Positions 7,143-14,430 of a DNA stretch of 27,509 nt are shown piece after piece; within the stretch, counting starts at the first letter, position 1, and every line of letters begins with the position of its first letter. The stretch is from positions 1-27,509 of the forward strand of contig JAGVDT010000048.1 in the NCBI GenBank assembly GCA_020058565.1. The letters run 5' to 3'. The position numbers and the translations under genes are program-made. The notes under the pieces were generated by a model, which was not told the DNA's origin, did not search any database, and worked only from the letters and a program-made list of their open reading frames with translations. The stretch is from Minisyncoccota bacterium. Its GTDB lineage: Bacteria > Patescibacteriota > Minisyncoccia > Phycocordibacterales > UBA2100.

Positions 7143-8789
7143 ATGCATCCCCACGAAGATCTCCGCAAAGCGATACAAGCCACCGTCCTCAAGCGCGCTG
7201 AGGACGGGGCAATGATCGCCTCCGTAAAGGCCCCCGGTACCTACGATGCTTGGCTGTTTGATTTTCGTGCGCTGATGCTTCAGCCAAAGTGGCTCAATCG
7301 GTATGCGGAAATATTTTGGCAGCGCTACGCAGGCAAGCTCCCCTTCCAAGTGGCCGGCCTCGAGACCGCGGGCATACCGCTTGTATCCGCGATCGTTATG
7401 AAAAGTGTGGAACGCGGCACGCCAGTCAACGGCTTTTACATTCGCAAATCGCGCAAACGCACTGGCCTTATGAAATACATCGAGGGCACGCTGACGGACG
7501 AGCCCGTACTGTTCGTTGACGACCTCGCAAATTCGGGGCAGTCGATTGCAAAGCAAGTCGAAGTGCTCAGGGATGCCAAAGTCACGATGACGGAAGCGTT
7601 TGTGCTCTTGGCTTTTCGCAACGACGAAGCCTATGAGGCTCTGAAAGAAAAAGGCGTGGCGCTCTCACATCTTTTTACGCTTCGCGATTTCGCTCTGCCG
7701 ATGCTTTCGTCGGACTCTTCAGATACTCTAAAGCAGCCGTACGAGGTGCTGTGGCGTCATCACGGCGCGGCTCCCAGCTTTAGCATCGTCGTGCAAAAAT
7801 CGGCACCGGTCGCGGATGAAAAATACGTGTATTTCGGCAGCGACGACGGGATATTTCGCGCACTCGATCAGAGGAGTGGAGAAGTTGTCTGGGAATTCAA
7901 AATAGGACCGTATCCGGCGGGCAAGGCTATACTTTCCACACCGGCGCTGCACGGCGAAACGGTGTATTTTGGCGCGTATGACGGCAACACGTACGCGCTC
8001 GATGCCAATACCGGCGCCAAGAAATGGAGCTACGAGCGCGCCGACTGGGTAGGTTCCTCACCCTGTGTAGCCCCGGATTTAGGGCTCGTGTATATCGGGC
8101 TTGAATACGGACTATGGCACAAGCATGGCGGCATAGCCGCGCTTGACGCGCGCTCCGGGGAAGAAAAGTGGCATCAGGACCACGCAGGCCTTACCCATGG
8201 ATCCCCACTATACATCCGCGAGGAAAGTCTGGTCGTGATCGGAAGCAACGACGGTTTTCTCTACGCGTACGACGCGCAGAGGGGCACCGAACGGTGGCGT
8301 TTGCGATCGGACGGCGCCATAAAAGCGCGCCCGGCATACGATCCCAAACACAGACTGGTGGTATTTGGCACCATGAACGGTACGCTCTATGGCGTCTCTG
8401 TGCATGATGCCGCTATCCGGCATGTCTTTGACATGCGAGTGGGCATATATTCGACGCCTCTTGTCCATGAAAACACCATATATGCCGCCTCGATCGGAAA
8501 ACAACTCGTTGCACTCGATGCACATTCATGGCGCGAGCGCTGGAAACACGAAGCCAGCGGACGCATATTTGCCTCCCCGGTCATGCATAATGGCTCTTTG
8601 TGGCTCGGCTCCAACAGCGGCAAACTCTGTGAGATAGATCCGAACTCTGGGAAACTGCGGAGCTTTTTCCAGGTTTCGGAACGGATAGTCAACGCCATTG
8701 CCTCCAACGGCGTCCGCCTATTCGTGCCGACTATCGCCAACGAGGTGTATTGTTTGAAGCGCGTCGCGACGGAGCCGGAGAGCTCCTAG
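7143..8789 (+). CDS. Phosphoribosyltransferase / PQQ-type beta-propeller fusion
   Basis: This 548-residue protein joins two normally separate modules. Residues about 1-190 resemble the orotate-type PRTase fold: AGLETAGIPLVSAIV, a flexible-loop region VNGFYIRKSRKRTG, and the PRPP-binding signature VLFVDDLANSGQS (122-134) with adjacent acidic residues. Residues about 205-545 form a PQQ-like propeller built of repeats with Y-F/I-G-S-x-D-G/N, A-L-D-x-x-S/T-G and W-x-hydrophobic cores (YVYFGSDDGIFRALDQRSGE, YFGAYDGNTYALDANTGAKKW). The PRTase half could act on a nucleobase or only sense PRPP; the propeller could bind a partner or cofactor. No signal peptide is visible, unusual for PQQ propellers, so it is probably cytoplasmic. 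It is the last gene of the operon. Domain calls are firm, function is unknown. Confidence 0.8.
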   Translation: MHPHEDLRKAIQATVLKRAEDGAMIASVKAPGTYDAWLFDFRALMLQPKWLNRYAEIFWQRYAGKLPFQVAGLETAGIPLVSAIVMKSVERGTPVNGFYIRKSRKRTGLMKYIEGTLTDEPVLFVDDLANSGQSIAKQVEVLRDAKVTMTEAFVLLAFRNDEAYEALKEKGVALSHLFTLRDFALPMLSSDSSDTLKQPYEVLWRHHGAAPSFSIVVQKSAPVADEKYVYFGSDDGIFRALDQRSGEVVWEFKIGPYPAGKAILSTPALHGETVYFGAYDGNTYALDANTGAKKWSYERADWVGSSPCVAPDLGLVYIGLEYGLWHKHGGIAALDARSGEEKWHQDHAGLTHGSPLYIREESLVVIGSNDGFLYAYDAQRGTERWRLRSDGAIKARPAYDPKHRLVVFGTMNGTLYGVSVHDAAIRHVFDMRVGIYSTPLVHENTIYAASIGKQLVALDAHSWRERWKHEASGRIFASPVMHNGSLWLGSNSGKLCEIDPNSGKLRSFFQVSERIVNAIASNGVRLFVPTIANEVYCLKRVATEPESS

Positions 8790-8809
8790 ACGCGCGGCCG
8801 GAGCGCAAT

Positions 8810-9709
8810 TCACCCATCCTGCCCCCGCAGATGCCGCTCAAATTGAGAAACGGACATTTCATACTGCGCAAAATCAGGGCCGAGTTTTTCGCGCAGCTTA
8901 TTTCTCGTTCTACGTATGAACGACAAAGTGTTCTCTGATCCATCCGACCAGCGGACTTGCATGTCCGGCCAAGAAGATTGATACACTATTCTCTGAAGCG
9001 AATAGGAGTTCGCCGGATGTCTGAAGGCGTCATTTGGATGTTCGAGAGCAAAACGCACTATCGGAACGCGCAGATACGCGAGACACAACTCGGGAGTGGA
9101 GTAATGAAAAAAGGGCTCGTGCTGCGCCTTGTTCGCCACGCACCATTCCATGGGCGCCACAGTCCCGATCGAAAGAGGCAGGTATATGTCGTCCTTCGTG
9201 AGAGTTTTCTTTTTCGGATCTGCGACATATGCCTGGTTACCGCCCGAAATGACTGCGTACCCTCCCCGCTTTTCGATGATTTCCATCAGGCGGATCTGGA
9301 GGTATCGATACGGGTACGTCGCCGGGTACGTCTGCGCGTAGGTATGCACACTCTCGTCATAAAACTTTGCGATATCGATTTTCTCGATCTCTTGGGGTAT
9401 GCCGCGTTCGCGGCACCACATTGTCGCGTACTGGATATCCCGCGCATTTAGACCTCCTTGATATTCCAAAGTAAGCACCGAGAAAGCTATGCCCTGGTCG
9501 AAAAAAGCGCGGCAAATTATTTCGCCCTCCATTCCCCCGCTAAAGTTGATCCAGATAGGCTTTTTTGTTTTGTTCATCACCGCACGAGCAGCAGCGTGCA
9601 TTTCTTCTTTCCAGCCTTGCGCTTCGCGGGTGCAGGCGTCGAAATGCAGCCGTACGCCTGTCGTGCGGCCGTCGCTGTCAGCATACCGCGCATATCTGAG
9701 CGCACTCAT
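8810..9709 (-). CDS. PP-loop ATPase, asparagine-synthetase-like
   Basis: A 299-residue protein with the PP-loop INFSGGMEGEII at about 54-65 (SGG followed by acidic and small residues), then a strand-helix pattern typical of N-type ATP pyrophosphatases (FSVLTLEYQGGLNARDIQYA). Such enzymes adenylate a carboxylate or carbonyl and release pyrophosphate. The glutaminase half of asparagine synthetase is absent, so ammonia or another nucleophile would be used. A second region (VISGGNQAYVADP) lies where other family members contact substrate. It converges on the PRTase-propeller gene with 20 bases between stops. TATACT lies 7 bases before the ATG. A role in peptide tailoring is plausible from the neighbourhood (lasso and other RiPP clusters use this fold), but sulfur transfer or tRNA modification cannot be excluded. 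Confidence 0.65.
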   Translation of the reverse strand: MSALRYARYADSDGRTTGVRLHFDACTREAQGWKEEMHAAARAVMNKTKKPIWINFSGGMEGEIICRAFFDQGIAFSVLTLEYQGGLNARDIQYATMWCRERGIPQEIEKIDIAKFYDESVHTYAQTYPATYPYRYLQIRLMEIIEKRGGYAVISGGNQAYVADPKKKTLTKDDIYLPLSIGTVAPMEWCVANKAQHEPFFHYSTPELCLAYLRVPIVRFALEHPNDAFRHPANSYSLQRIVYQSSWPDMQVRWSDGSENTLSFIRRTRNKLREKLGPDFAQYEMSVSQFERHLRGQDG

Positions 9710-9716
9710 CGCAGAG

Positions 9717-9722
9717 AGTATA
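9717..9722 (-). promoter_or_regulatory. -10 element of the PP-loop gene
   Basis: TATACT on the minus strand, 7 bases before the ATG at 9709. No convincing -35 is seen. Confidence 0.45.
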
Positions 9723-9776
9723 CCTCATGCACGTTCGAGACATGAGCGCGAAGATGTCGGGAGTTTGCGGCTGAAA

Positions 9777-9785
9777 TGCTAGTAT
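9777..9785 (+). promoter_or_regulatory. Extended -10 of the DCC-family gene
   Basis: TGC followed by TAGTAT, 6 bases before GTG 9792. It supports GTG as the start and a leaderless message. Confidence 0.5.
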
Positions 9786-9791
9786 GTCGGC

Positions 9792-10124
9792 GTGGCCACG
9801 CAAAAGAAAACACTTATTTACGATGCTTCGTGCAGAACCTGCACTATTATGAAGAGCGCCGCGCAGATAGCAGTCTCTAACTACGAGTTTGTGGACGCTG
9901 GCTCGGAAACCGGCCAAAGACTCGTGGCGCAACGCAACCTCGATGTCGGCTCGAGCGCCTACGTGCTCGATGGTGAAAGAGTATTGTCCCGCTCAGACAT
10001 GATGATTTCTGTCGTGCGCGACATGCGTTTGGTAGGTCCGCTTTTTGCCGCTCTCATACGGCTCGCACCCTATTCTTGGCATGAACGCGCATACGACTGG
10101 CTGGTGCGCCACCGTATTCGATGA
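9792..10124 (+). CDS. DCC-family (DUF393) thiol-disulfide oxidoreductase-like protein
   Basis: A 110-residue protein with the family signature LIYDASCRTC (D11, C14, C17), then a thioredoxin-like alternation and a C-terminal PYSWHERAYDWLVRHRIR helix, all typical of DCC proteins. The family is named for the Asp-Cys-Cys motif and is thought to act on thiols. Fusions and neighbourhoods of DCC with HTTM domains are known, so it may partner the HTTM protein at 5542-6936, although three genes lie between them. The GTG start has an extended -10 exactly 6 bases upstream. The gene ends two bases before the convergent CHxxGH paralogue. Confidence 0.8.
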   Translation: MATQKKTLIYDASCRTCTIMKSAAQIAVSNYEFVDAGSETGQRLVAQRNLDVGSSAYVLDGERVLSRSDMMISVVRDMRLVGPLFAALIRLAPYSWHERAYDWLVRHRIR

Positions 10125-10125
10125 T

Positions 10126-11349
10126 CTAGCGCAGACGCGCGGCAAAAGCGAGGTCCGCCTCAGAAGTAAAGAAAAGCTGGACCCTGTTTTCGCGCGCCAG
10201 GTATAGACATTCTTCCTTTTCTGCGCCGGTAAGCGTACCGCAGATGTCCTGTGTGATGACGGCATATTCATCACTTTGTCTCGAGTTATCGATGGATGCG
10301 CCAACCCGATCAGCCACGATCGCCGTACACATGACGCTTTCGTAAACACTGCTGGTGTTTTTGCACATCTCCTTGATATCTTTGTAGTGCGCAATACGCA
10401 CGGCGCGAATGGCAAACAGCTTTACGCACGCCATCCTGTTTAGATCATCTGAAATCATCTTGCAGCGGCCAATCTTCTCGCGATATTCCAGGTTCTGCTC
10501 CCTGGTGTCCATAAGTCCCGAATGCTCCAGGTAACAAGGCACTTGGTACTTTGCTGGCATCGCCTCGCAACGGACAAAGCGAAATGTGCCGCTTTCATAT
10601 ACAACGGCGTCGGGATTATACTGCGCATCTTCCATAAACCCTCCCGTCAGGCAGTCGAATCGCTCCGTTTCCGCTCGGGAAACACGATCACAAATACCGG
10701 TCATACGGTCTACATCGTAGTCCAGCTGGATAAGCGCAGCATGGCCTATGCCGTGAAAACAACTCCCCTTATTGCGATTTGGCGTATGTGCGCACGCGTT
10801 TGAGAGAACGGCGACAAGATCGTCTTGATCAGTAACGCCCCGAGCAAGCTCTTCGGCAATCCCGTGAAAGTATCCGTTGCCGCATGTCGCTATGTTTTTA
10901 TACAGAGGCTCGGCGTTCATTAGAGAAAAAGCCGCGTGCGCATCGTTGCCGCTTAAACGAAACGCCGCATGGCCGATGCCATGCGATATGTAGTGGCAAT
11001 TCGCTAAGAGGTCGGGCTGTTCTCTCCCAAGTCTGGCCATATGGGAGAAAGCGTCCTCTACTCCGTGCTCCATCGCATAGTCGTCATAAAACTTCCGCAT
11101 GCATTCGTCTGCCGATCGGCGCGTAGCGCCAATGAGATTCTTGCATCGGTTGACGGCGTTCATGTCTTCGATCGTAACCAATACGTCGTCTTTAATAACT
11201 TCCTGCGCATCAAGGACGGCATAGTACCGAGCGATCCTTTGTTCGGAGGCGCTGGCATTCAGGTAGTTGACGAGAAGCCCTGCACTCGCTCCCAACACAA
11301 TCATGCATACGCTCAAAATGAGGCGCTTGCGTGTAAAGACAGCAAACAT
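10126..11349 (-). CDS. Membrane-anchored Cys/His-rich CHxxGH-repeat protein (paralogue B)
   Basis: A 407-residue relative of the proteins at 589-1842 and 11961-13121. A basic start and membrane segment (about 8-28) precede a helical, Cys-rich body. Motifs: CHYISHGIGH at 118-127, CGNGYFHGIAEEL near 156, CFHGIGH at 197-203, then CLTGGFMED, matching the order CHxxGH, CxxGxxxE, CHxxGH, CxxGxFME seen in the paralogues. The second half carries spaced Cys (CEAMPAKYQVPCYLEH, CKMISDDLNRMAC). The regularly spaced His/Cys suggest a metal or disulfide scaffold outside the membrane. The start is supported by an extended -10 six bases upstream. Function unknown. Confidence 0.75.
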   Translation of the reverse strand: MFAVFTRKRLILSVCMIVLGASAGLLVNYLNASASEQRIARYYAVLDAQEVIKDDVLVTIEDMNAVNRCKNLIGATRRSADECMRKFYDDYAMEHGVEDAFSHMARLGREQPDLLANCHYISHGIGHAAFRLSGNDAHAAFSLMNAEPLYKNIATCGNGYFHGIAEELARGVTDQDDLVAVLSNACAHTPNRNKGSCFHGIGHAALIQLDYDVDRMTGICDRVSRAETERFDCLTGGFMEDAQYNPDAVVYESGTFRFVRCEAMPAKYQVPCYLEHSGLMDTREQNLEYREKIGRCKMISDDLNRMACVKLFAIRAVRIAHYKDIKEMCKNTSSVYESVMCTAIVADRVGASIDNSRQSDEYAVITQDICGTLTGAEKEECLYLARENRVQLFFTSEADLAFAARLR

Positions 11350-11355
11350 TCTTTG

Positions 11356-11364
11356 ATACTATCA
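11356..11364 (-). promoter_or_regulatory. Extended -10 of CHxxGH paralogue B
   Basis: TGA followed by TAGTAT on the minus strand, ending 6 bases before ATG 11349. Confidence 0.55.
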
Positions 11365-11490
11365 CTTTCGGAGTTTCGATACTGCAGAGGTAAGGCCGCC
11401 GTTGAGAGAAATAGGTAGCAGGGAGTATGCGGCACGCAGGTTAGAGTGGCCGCTCCAGTTCTCCTGTGCATCGAAGCTACGGGGCTTCAG

Positions 11491-11532
11491 TGTAAACATA
11501 AAAATCCCCGTGGGAGGGATTTTATGTTTACA
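11491..11532 (-). terminator. Intrinsic terminator of rpsJ
   Basis: A long inverted repeat (TGTAAACATAAAA-TCCC against its complement, with one bulged base) overlaps the rpsJ stop codon. On the minus strand a CCC/GGG core is followed by ATTTTTATG, a usable U-tract. Between here and 11350 no other feature is seen. Confidence 0.7.
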
Positions 11533-11899
11533 TCATTTTTACATCTATCGATACGCCCGAAGGAAGATCAATATTAGTCAGAGCTTCGATAACCTTTGGT
11601 GCTGGATTAAGGATATCAATCATTCTTTTGTGTATTCTCATCTCGAACTGCTCGCGAGCGTCTTTGTCGATAAAAGCAGCGCGGTTGACGGTGTATTTTT
11701 TGATGTCTATAGGGAGGGGAATGGGGCCGACAAGCTCTGCGTTGTAGCGAGCTGCAGTATCGATGATCTGTTTGACAGAACGGTCGAGGACGGCGTGCTC
11801 ATACGCGCGCACCTTGATTCGCAGACGCGAGGGGCCGCCGGAGGAGGCTTTCTTGGCCCGGGCTGCCCGAGGCTTACTTGCTGCTTTTGTTGCTGTCAT
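11528..11899 (-). CDS. rpsJ: 30S ribosomal protein uS10
   Basis: The 123-residue product matches uS10 over residues 25-123: RLRIKVRAYEHAVLDRSVKQI, the AELVGPIPLP loop, a YTVNRAAFIDKDAREQFEMR segment and IDILNPAPKVIEALTNIDLPSGV at the end. uS10 sits in the 30S head and also takes part in transcription antitermination with NusB. Residues 1-24 are an Ala/Lys-rich basic tail, a common extension in Patescibacteria. The gene stands alone: no tuf, rplC or other S10-operon gene is adjacent. It lies between two CHxxGH paralogues on the same strand. A promoter at 11953-11981 would give a leader of about 46 bases, in contrast to the leaderless neighbours. Confidence 0.95.
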   Translation of the reverse strand: MTATKAASKPRAARAKKASSGGPSRLRIKVRAYEHAVLDRSVKQIIDTAARYNAELVGPIPLPIDIKKYTVNRAAFIDKDAREQFEMRIHKRMIDILNPAPKVIEALTNIDLPSGVSIDVKMM

Positions 11900-11952
11900 A
11901 GTTCTGCGGACCCGGCCTCCAGCACTCTGTGGACGGCTTGGGGAACCCGCGG

Positions 11953-11981
11953 AGTATGCATCATTTCTCAGGAAAAAGCAA
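11953..11981 (-). promoter_or_regulatory. Possible rpsJ promoter
   Basis: TTGCTT (11981-11976), a 17-base spacer and CATACT (11958-11953) on the minus strand, overlapping the end of the upstream gene. Moderate match only. Confidence 0.35.
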
Positions 11982-13121
11982 CTTTTTGGCAGATTCCACG
12001 TAAGGCTCGAAATCTCTCTCCATGCCGAAATTGCTCACCATCGCCGCCTTCTCACAGAGCTCGCGGCTCCCCGCGGTATAGGCCTCGCACGCTCTCGCCG
12101 CGATCTTTCTATCGTAGATGTTAGTAAACCCAAAAACCCCTTCCATACAGAGGCGCTTGTCGAGGTCATCTCCGCTCTTGCATACTTCGTTAATCTTGAT
12201 CGGATCTTGGTACACTATCCGATACGCGCCAAAGCCAAGCCCGTGGAAACACCCGGATCGATCGCTTCCGGTGAGCGCCAAACAAGTATTCTGCGCCTCC
12301 TCAAGCTGCGTTCGAAAGTTAAAGACGCTTCTCAGTTTGTATCTAAAGCAGGCGGCAGGAAAAGGATTGTTCGCGCACGGGTAAATCTTTGAAACTTTGG
12401 CGTCCGACTCAGCATGCTGGATATCCCGTTCCATGTACACGCCTGTCGCGCAGTAATACATCGCCCCCCACCCCCTTTCTTCAAAAAGCTTGCATAAGTC
12501 CAGCGACTCACGCACCTTGGCGCCGCCTAAAATGGCGAGCGCATGCCCGACCGCGTGATAACAATTCCCGATCGGCGTATACAAAAGGATCGGGCTGTTT
12601 TCCTTGCAGAGCCCCTGTATTTCCTGCGTAAAGCCGGACGACAGATCTTCCAGCTTGACGTGCTCTTCACTCGATGCAGCTGTTTGGCCGGACTTTTCCA
12701 TAAACATCTGCATCAGGACTCCATGCGTGCAGCCGTTTGAGCATGACGGTCCGCATATCATTGTCGCTTCGGCCAAATCGCGAGTGCGTTCGTAAACCAC
12801 CCTGCCGAAATTGTGTCCTAGCGCATGACAAAACGGAGTATCATTGAGCGCGGCAATAATATCTTGCGGACCGTACACATCGTAGTTTTCGCGGTAAAAA
12901 TTCAGGGCTACCGAGCCTCCGGATTCTTTTGGCTGGACCTTCAATAGAGCCCCGAAACGCCTCTGCTTTTCGGTAAGCGCGGCGGGTTGAGTGCGCGCCA
13001 TTCCGGATTCGTCGGCATTAGCCGGAATCACGGGTGATTTTTGTATTTCGCTCGAGAGCAAAGACAAAAGAGCCGCCAGAAAAATCACCGAAATGACGAT
13101 CTGCACTGCGCGGATATTCAT
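11961..13121 (-). CDS. Membrane-anchored Cys/His-rich CHxxGH-repeat protein (paralogue C)
   Basis: A 386-residue relative of paralogues A and B. Membrane anchor at about 7-24, then FCHALGH (97-103), a Cys cluster CGPSCSNGCTHGVLMQMFMEK (123-143), CYHAVGH (187-193), CATGVYMERD (about 224) and CFHGLGFGAYRIVY further on. The cluster CxxxCxxxCTHG matches CTSTCRSACTHG of paralogue A closely, so A and C are nearer to each other than to B. The protein should sit outside the membrane. TACAAT lies 6 bases before the ATG. Function unknown; its repeated occurrence around the ycaO locus suggests a shared role. Confidence 0.75.
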   Translation of the reverse strand: MNIRAVQIVISVIFLAALLSLLSSEIQKSPVIPANADESGMARTQPAALTEKQRRFGALLKVQPKESGGSVALNFYRENYDVYGPQDIIAALNDTPFCHALGHNFGRVVYERTRDLAEATMICGPSCSNGCTHGVLMQMFMEKSGQTAASSEEHVKLEDLSSGFTQEIQGLCKENSPILLYTPIGNCYHAVGHALAILGGAKVRESLDLCKLFEERGWGAMYYCATGVYMERDIQHAESDAKVSKIYPCANNPFPAACFRYKLRSVFNFRTQLEEAQNTCLALTGSDRSGCFHGLGFGAYRIVYQDPIKINEVCKSGDDLDKRLCMEGVFGFTNIYDRKIAARACEAYTAGSRELCEKAAMVSNFGMERDFEPYVESAKKLLFPEK

Positions 13122-13127
13122 ACGATG

Positions 13128-13133
13128 ATTGTA
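13128..13133 (-). promoter_or_regulatory. -10 element of CHxxGH paralogue C
   Basis: TACAAT on the minus strand, 6 bases before ATG 13121. Confidence 0.45.
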
Positions 13134-13259
13134 AACGATTTCGAATATCGATCCTGTTATTCGATCTGCTATTGCAGAAAACCGTGCTTCATATCCCCTT
13201 CACCGCAGCCGGATTACACTCACCGTGCCTCTCCGGTCGATCGCCGGTAGGCCCTGCGG

Positions 13260-13295
13260 GCGCTCTGTTGGCTTCCCCCCAAAGCAGCAGAGCGC
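13260..13295 (-). terminator. Hairpin downstream of the dienelactone hydrolase gene
   Basis: GCGCTCTG and CAGAGCGC form an 8-bp stem with a 20-base loop, 8 bases after the hydrolase stop on the minus strand. No clear U-tract follows, so termination is uncertain. The rest of 13134-13302 shows no gene. Confidence 0.4.
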
Positions 13296-13302
13296 TCATT
13301 TT

Positions 13303-14076
13303 CTATTTCAAATGCTTGTTGAGAAACGCTACGGTCTTCGCCCAGGCGTCTGCGGTCTCTTGAGGCGCATGGTTTGCGTTCGAAGGATTAGCGAATGCGT
13401 GGCCGACTCCCGGGTACATGTAGATTTCGTTCTCTATACCTAGCGTATTGAGCGAATTCTCAAACGCCTTCACCGTCGTGGTTGGTATCGCCTGATCAGC
13501 ATCGCCAAAGACACCCATCACCGGCCAGGTGATCGGGGCTAATTGTTGCGTAGTCGTTGCCATGCCGCCGCCATAGTAGACGACCGTAGCGTCAAGCGGC
13601 TCACCCGAAATAGCGAGCGCCACGGACTGTCTGCCGCCGAAGCACCAGCCCCATGATGCGATTTTAGTAGCGCCTTGGTCCCGAAGGTATTTGGCGGCTG
13701 CTCGCATATTTGCTGTGCCAGTCGCCTGTCTGAACTGCGAGGTCATCGCTCGAGCCTGCTCTTGGGTCTCCAACACCTGACCGTTGAACAAATCCACTGC
13801 GAGCACCATATAGCCCTCTTTGGCCAAATCTTCCGCGGCCTTTTTTATTTCCGCACGTAAACCGCGGTTTTCGTGGATCATGATAACGCCGGGAAACGGT
13901 CCGTTCATTTCAGGACGAGCGAAGTAGCCGGTTACGTTTTCAGTATACACAACACTACTCGTAGCGATATTTTCCTGAGTGCTGAGAGCCGCTTCAGGGA
14001 CCGATGAGTCCGTGAAATACCAAAACCCGCCAGCTGCAAGGGCTATAACGATGATACCGATCAGAAGATTGTTCAT
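13303..14076 (-). CDS. Dienelactone hydrolase family protein, membrane-anchored
   Basis: The start at 14076 (MNNLLIGIIVIALAAGGFWYF) gives 257 residues with an N-terminal anchor, preferred over an ATG 27 codons upstream because TACAAT lies 6 bases before it. The hydrolase domain shows VIMIHENRGL (oxyanion region), the nucleophile elbow GWCFGG with catalytic Cys, GVFGDADQAIP with the acid, and GVGHAFANP with the catalytic His. The family hydrolyses dienelactones and other esters. Export or membrane attachment is somewhat unusual for the family but occurs in other bacteria. The natural substrate is unknown. Confidence 0.85.
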   Translation of the reverse strand: MNNLLIGIIVIALAAGGFWYFTDSSVPEAALSTQENIATSSVVYTENVTGYFARPEMNGPFPGVIMIHENRGLRAEIKKAAEDLAKEGYMVLAVDLFNGQVLETQEQARAMTSQFRQATGTANMRAAAKYLRDQGATKIASWGWCFGGRQSVALAISGEPLDATVVYYGGGMATTTQQLAPITWPVMGVFGDADQAIPTTTVKAFENSLNTLGIENEIYMYPGVGHAFANPSNANHAPQETADAWAKTVAFLNKHLK

Positions 14077-14082
14077 GGTCGT

Positions 14083-14088
14083 ATTGTA
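14083..14088 (-). promoter_or_regulatory. -10 element of the hydrolase gene
   Basis: TACAAT on the minus strand, 6 bases before ATG 14076. Confidence 0.45.
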
Positions 14089-14142
14089 TACGATAACCCG
14101 CCGGCATGACATCCGCATGAATAATCGCTCGACACCCGAGCA

Positions 14143-14151
14143 TGCTACTAT
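14143..14151 (+). promoter_or_regulatory. Extended -10 of the 90-aa membrane protein gene
   Basis: TGC followed by TACTAT, 6 bases before ATG 14158. Confidence 0.55.
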
Positions 14152-14157
14152 TTTCAC

Positions 14158-14430
14158 ATGCAGTGGGTGAAGAAACTCTTTTGGGCTGCAGCGGCTAGCA
14201 CTGCGGTCTATACGGCTAGCATCTCTTCCCCTTGGTGGAGCGCTGCCAAGGCCGGACGCTACGATATGCTGATCAACCTCACCGTCCCCAGCATTTTCCT
14301 GCTTATACTGTCGTACTACCTGCTGCAGAAAAAGTACGAAGGCTTTTCAAAACTGCTGTCGCTTTTCATCATAGTACTGCAAATAAGCGTAGCCCTTACG
14401 CTCTATCTCGCCATACGAGGCTACTCCTAA
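14158..14430 (+). CDS. Small membrane protein, unknown
   Basis: A 90-residue protein with two clear membrane helices (about 37-56 LINLTVPSIFLLILSYYLLQ and 65-84 LLSLFIIVLQISVALTLYLA) and a hydrophobic N-terminal segment. No family recognised. The start is supported by an extended -10 six bases upstream. Its end overlaps the convergent membrane protein by 4 bases. Confidence 0.6.
   Translation: MQWVKKLFWAAAASTAVYTASISSPWWSAAKAGRYDMLINLTVPSIFLLILSYYLLQKKYEGFSKLLSLFIIVLQISVALTLYLAIRGYS

Noticed and set aside
11402..12392. Plus-strand open frames across rpsJ and paralogue C
   Set aside because: They are antisense to clear genes and contain no recognisable family.
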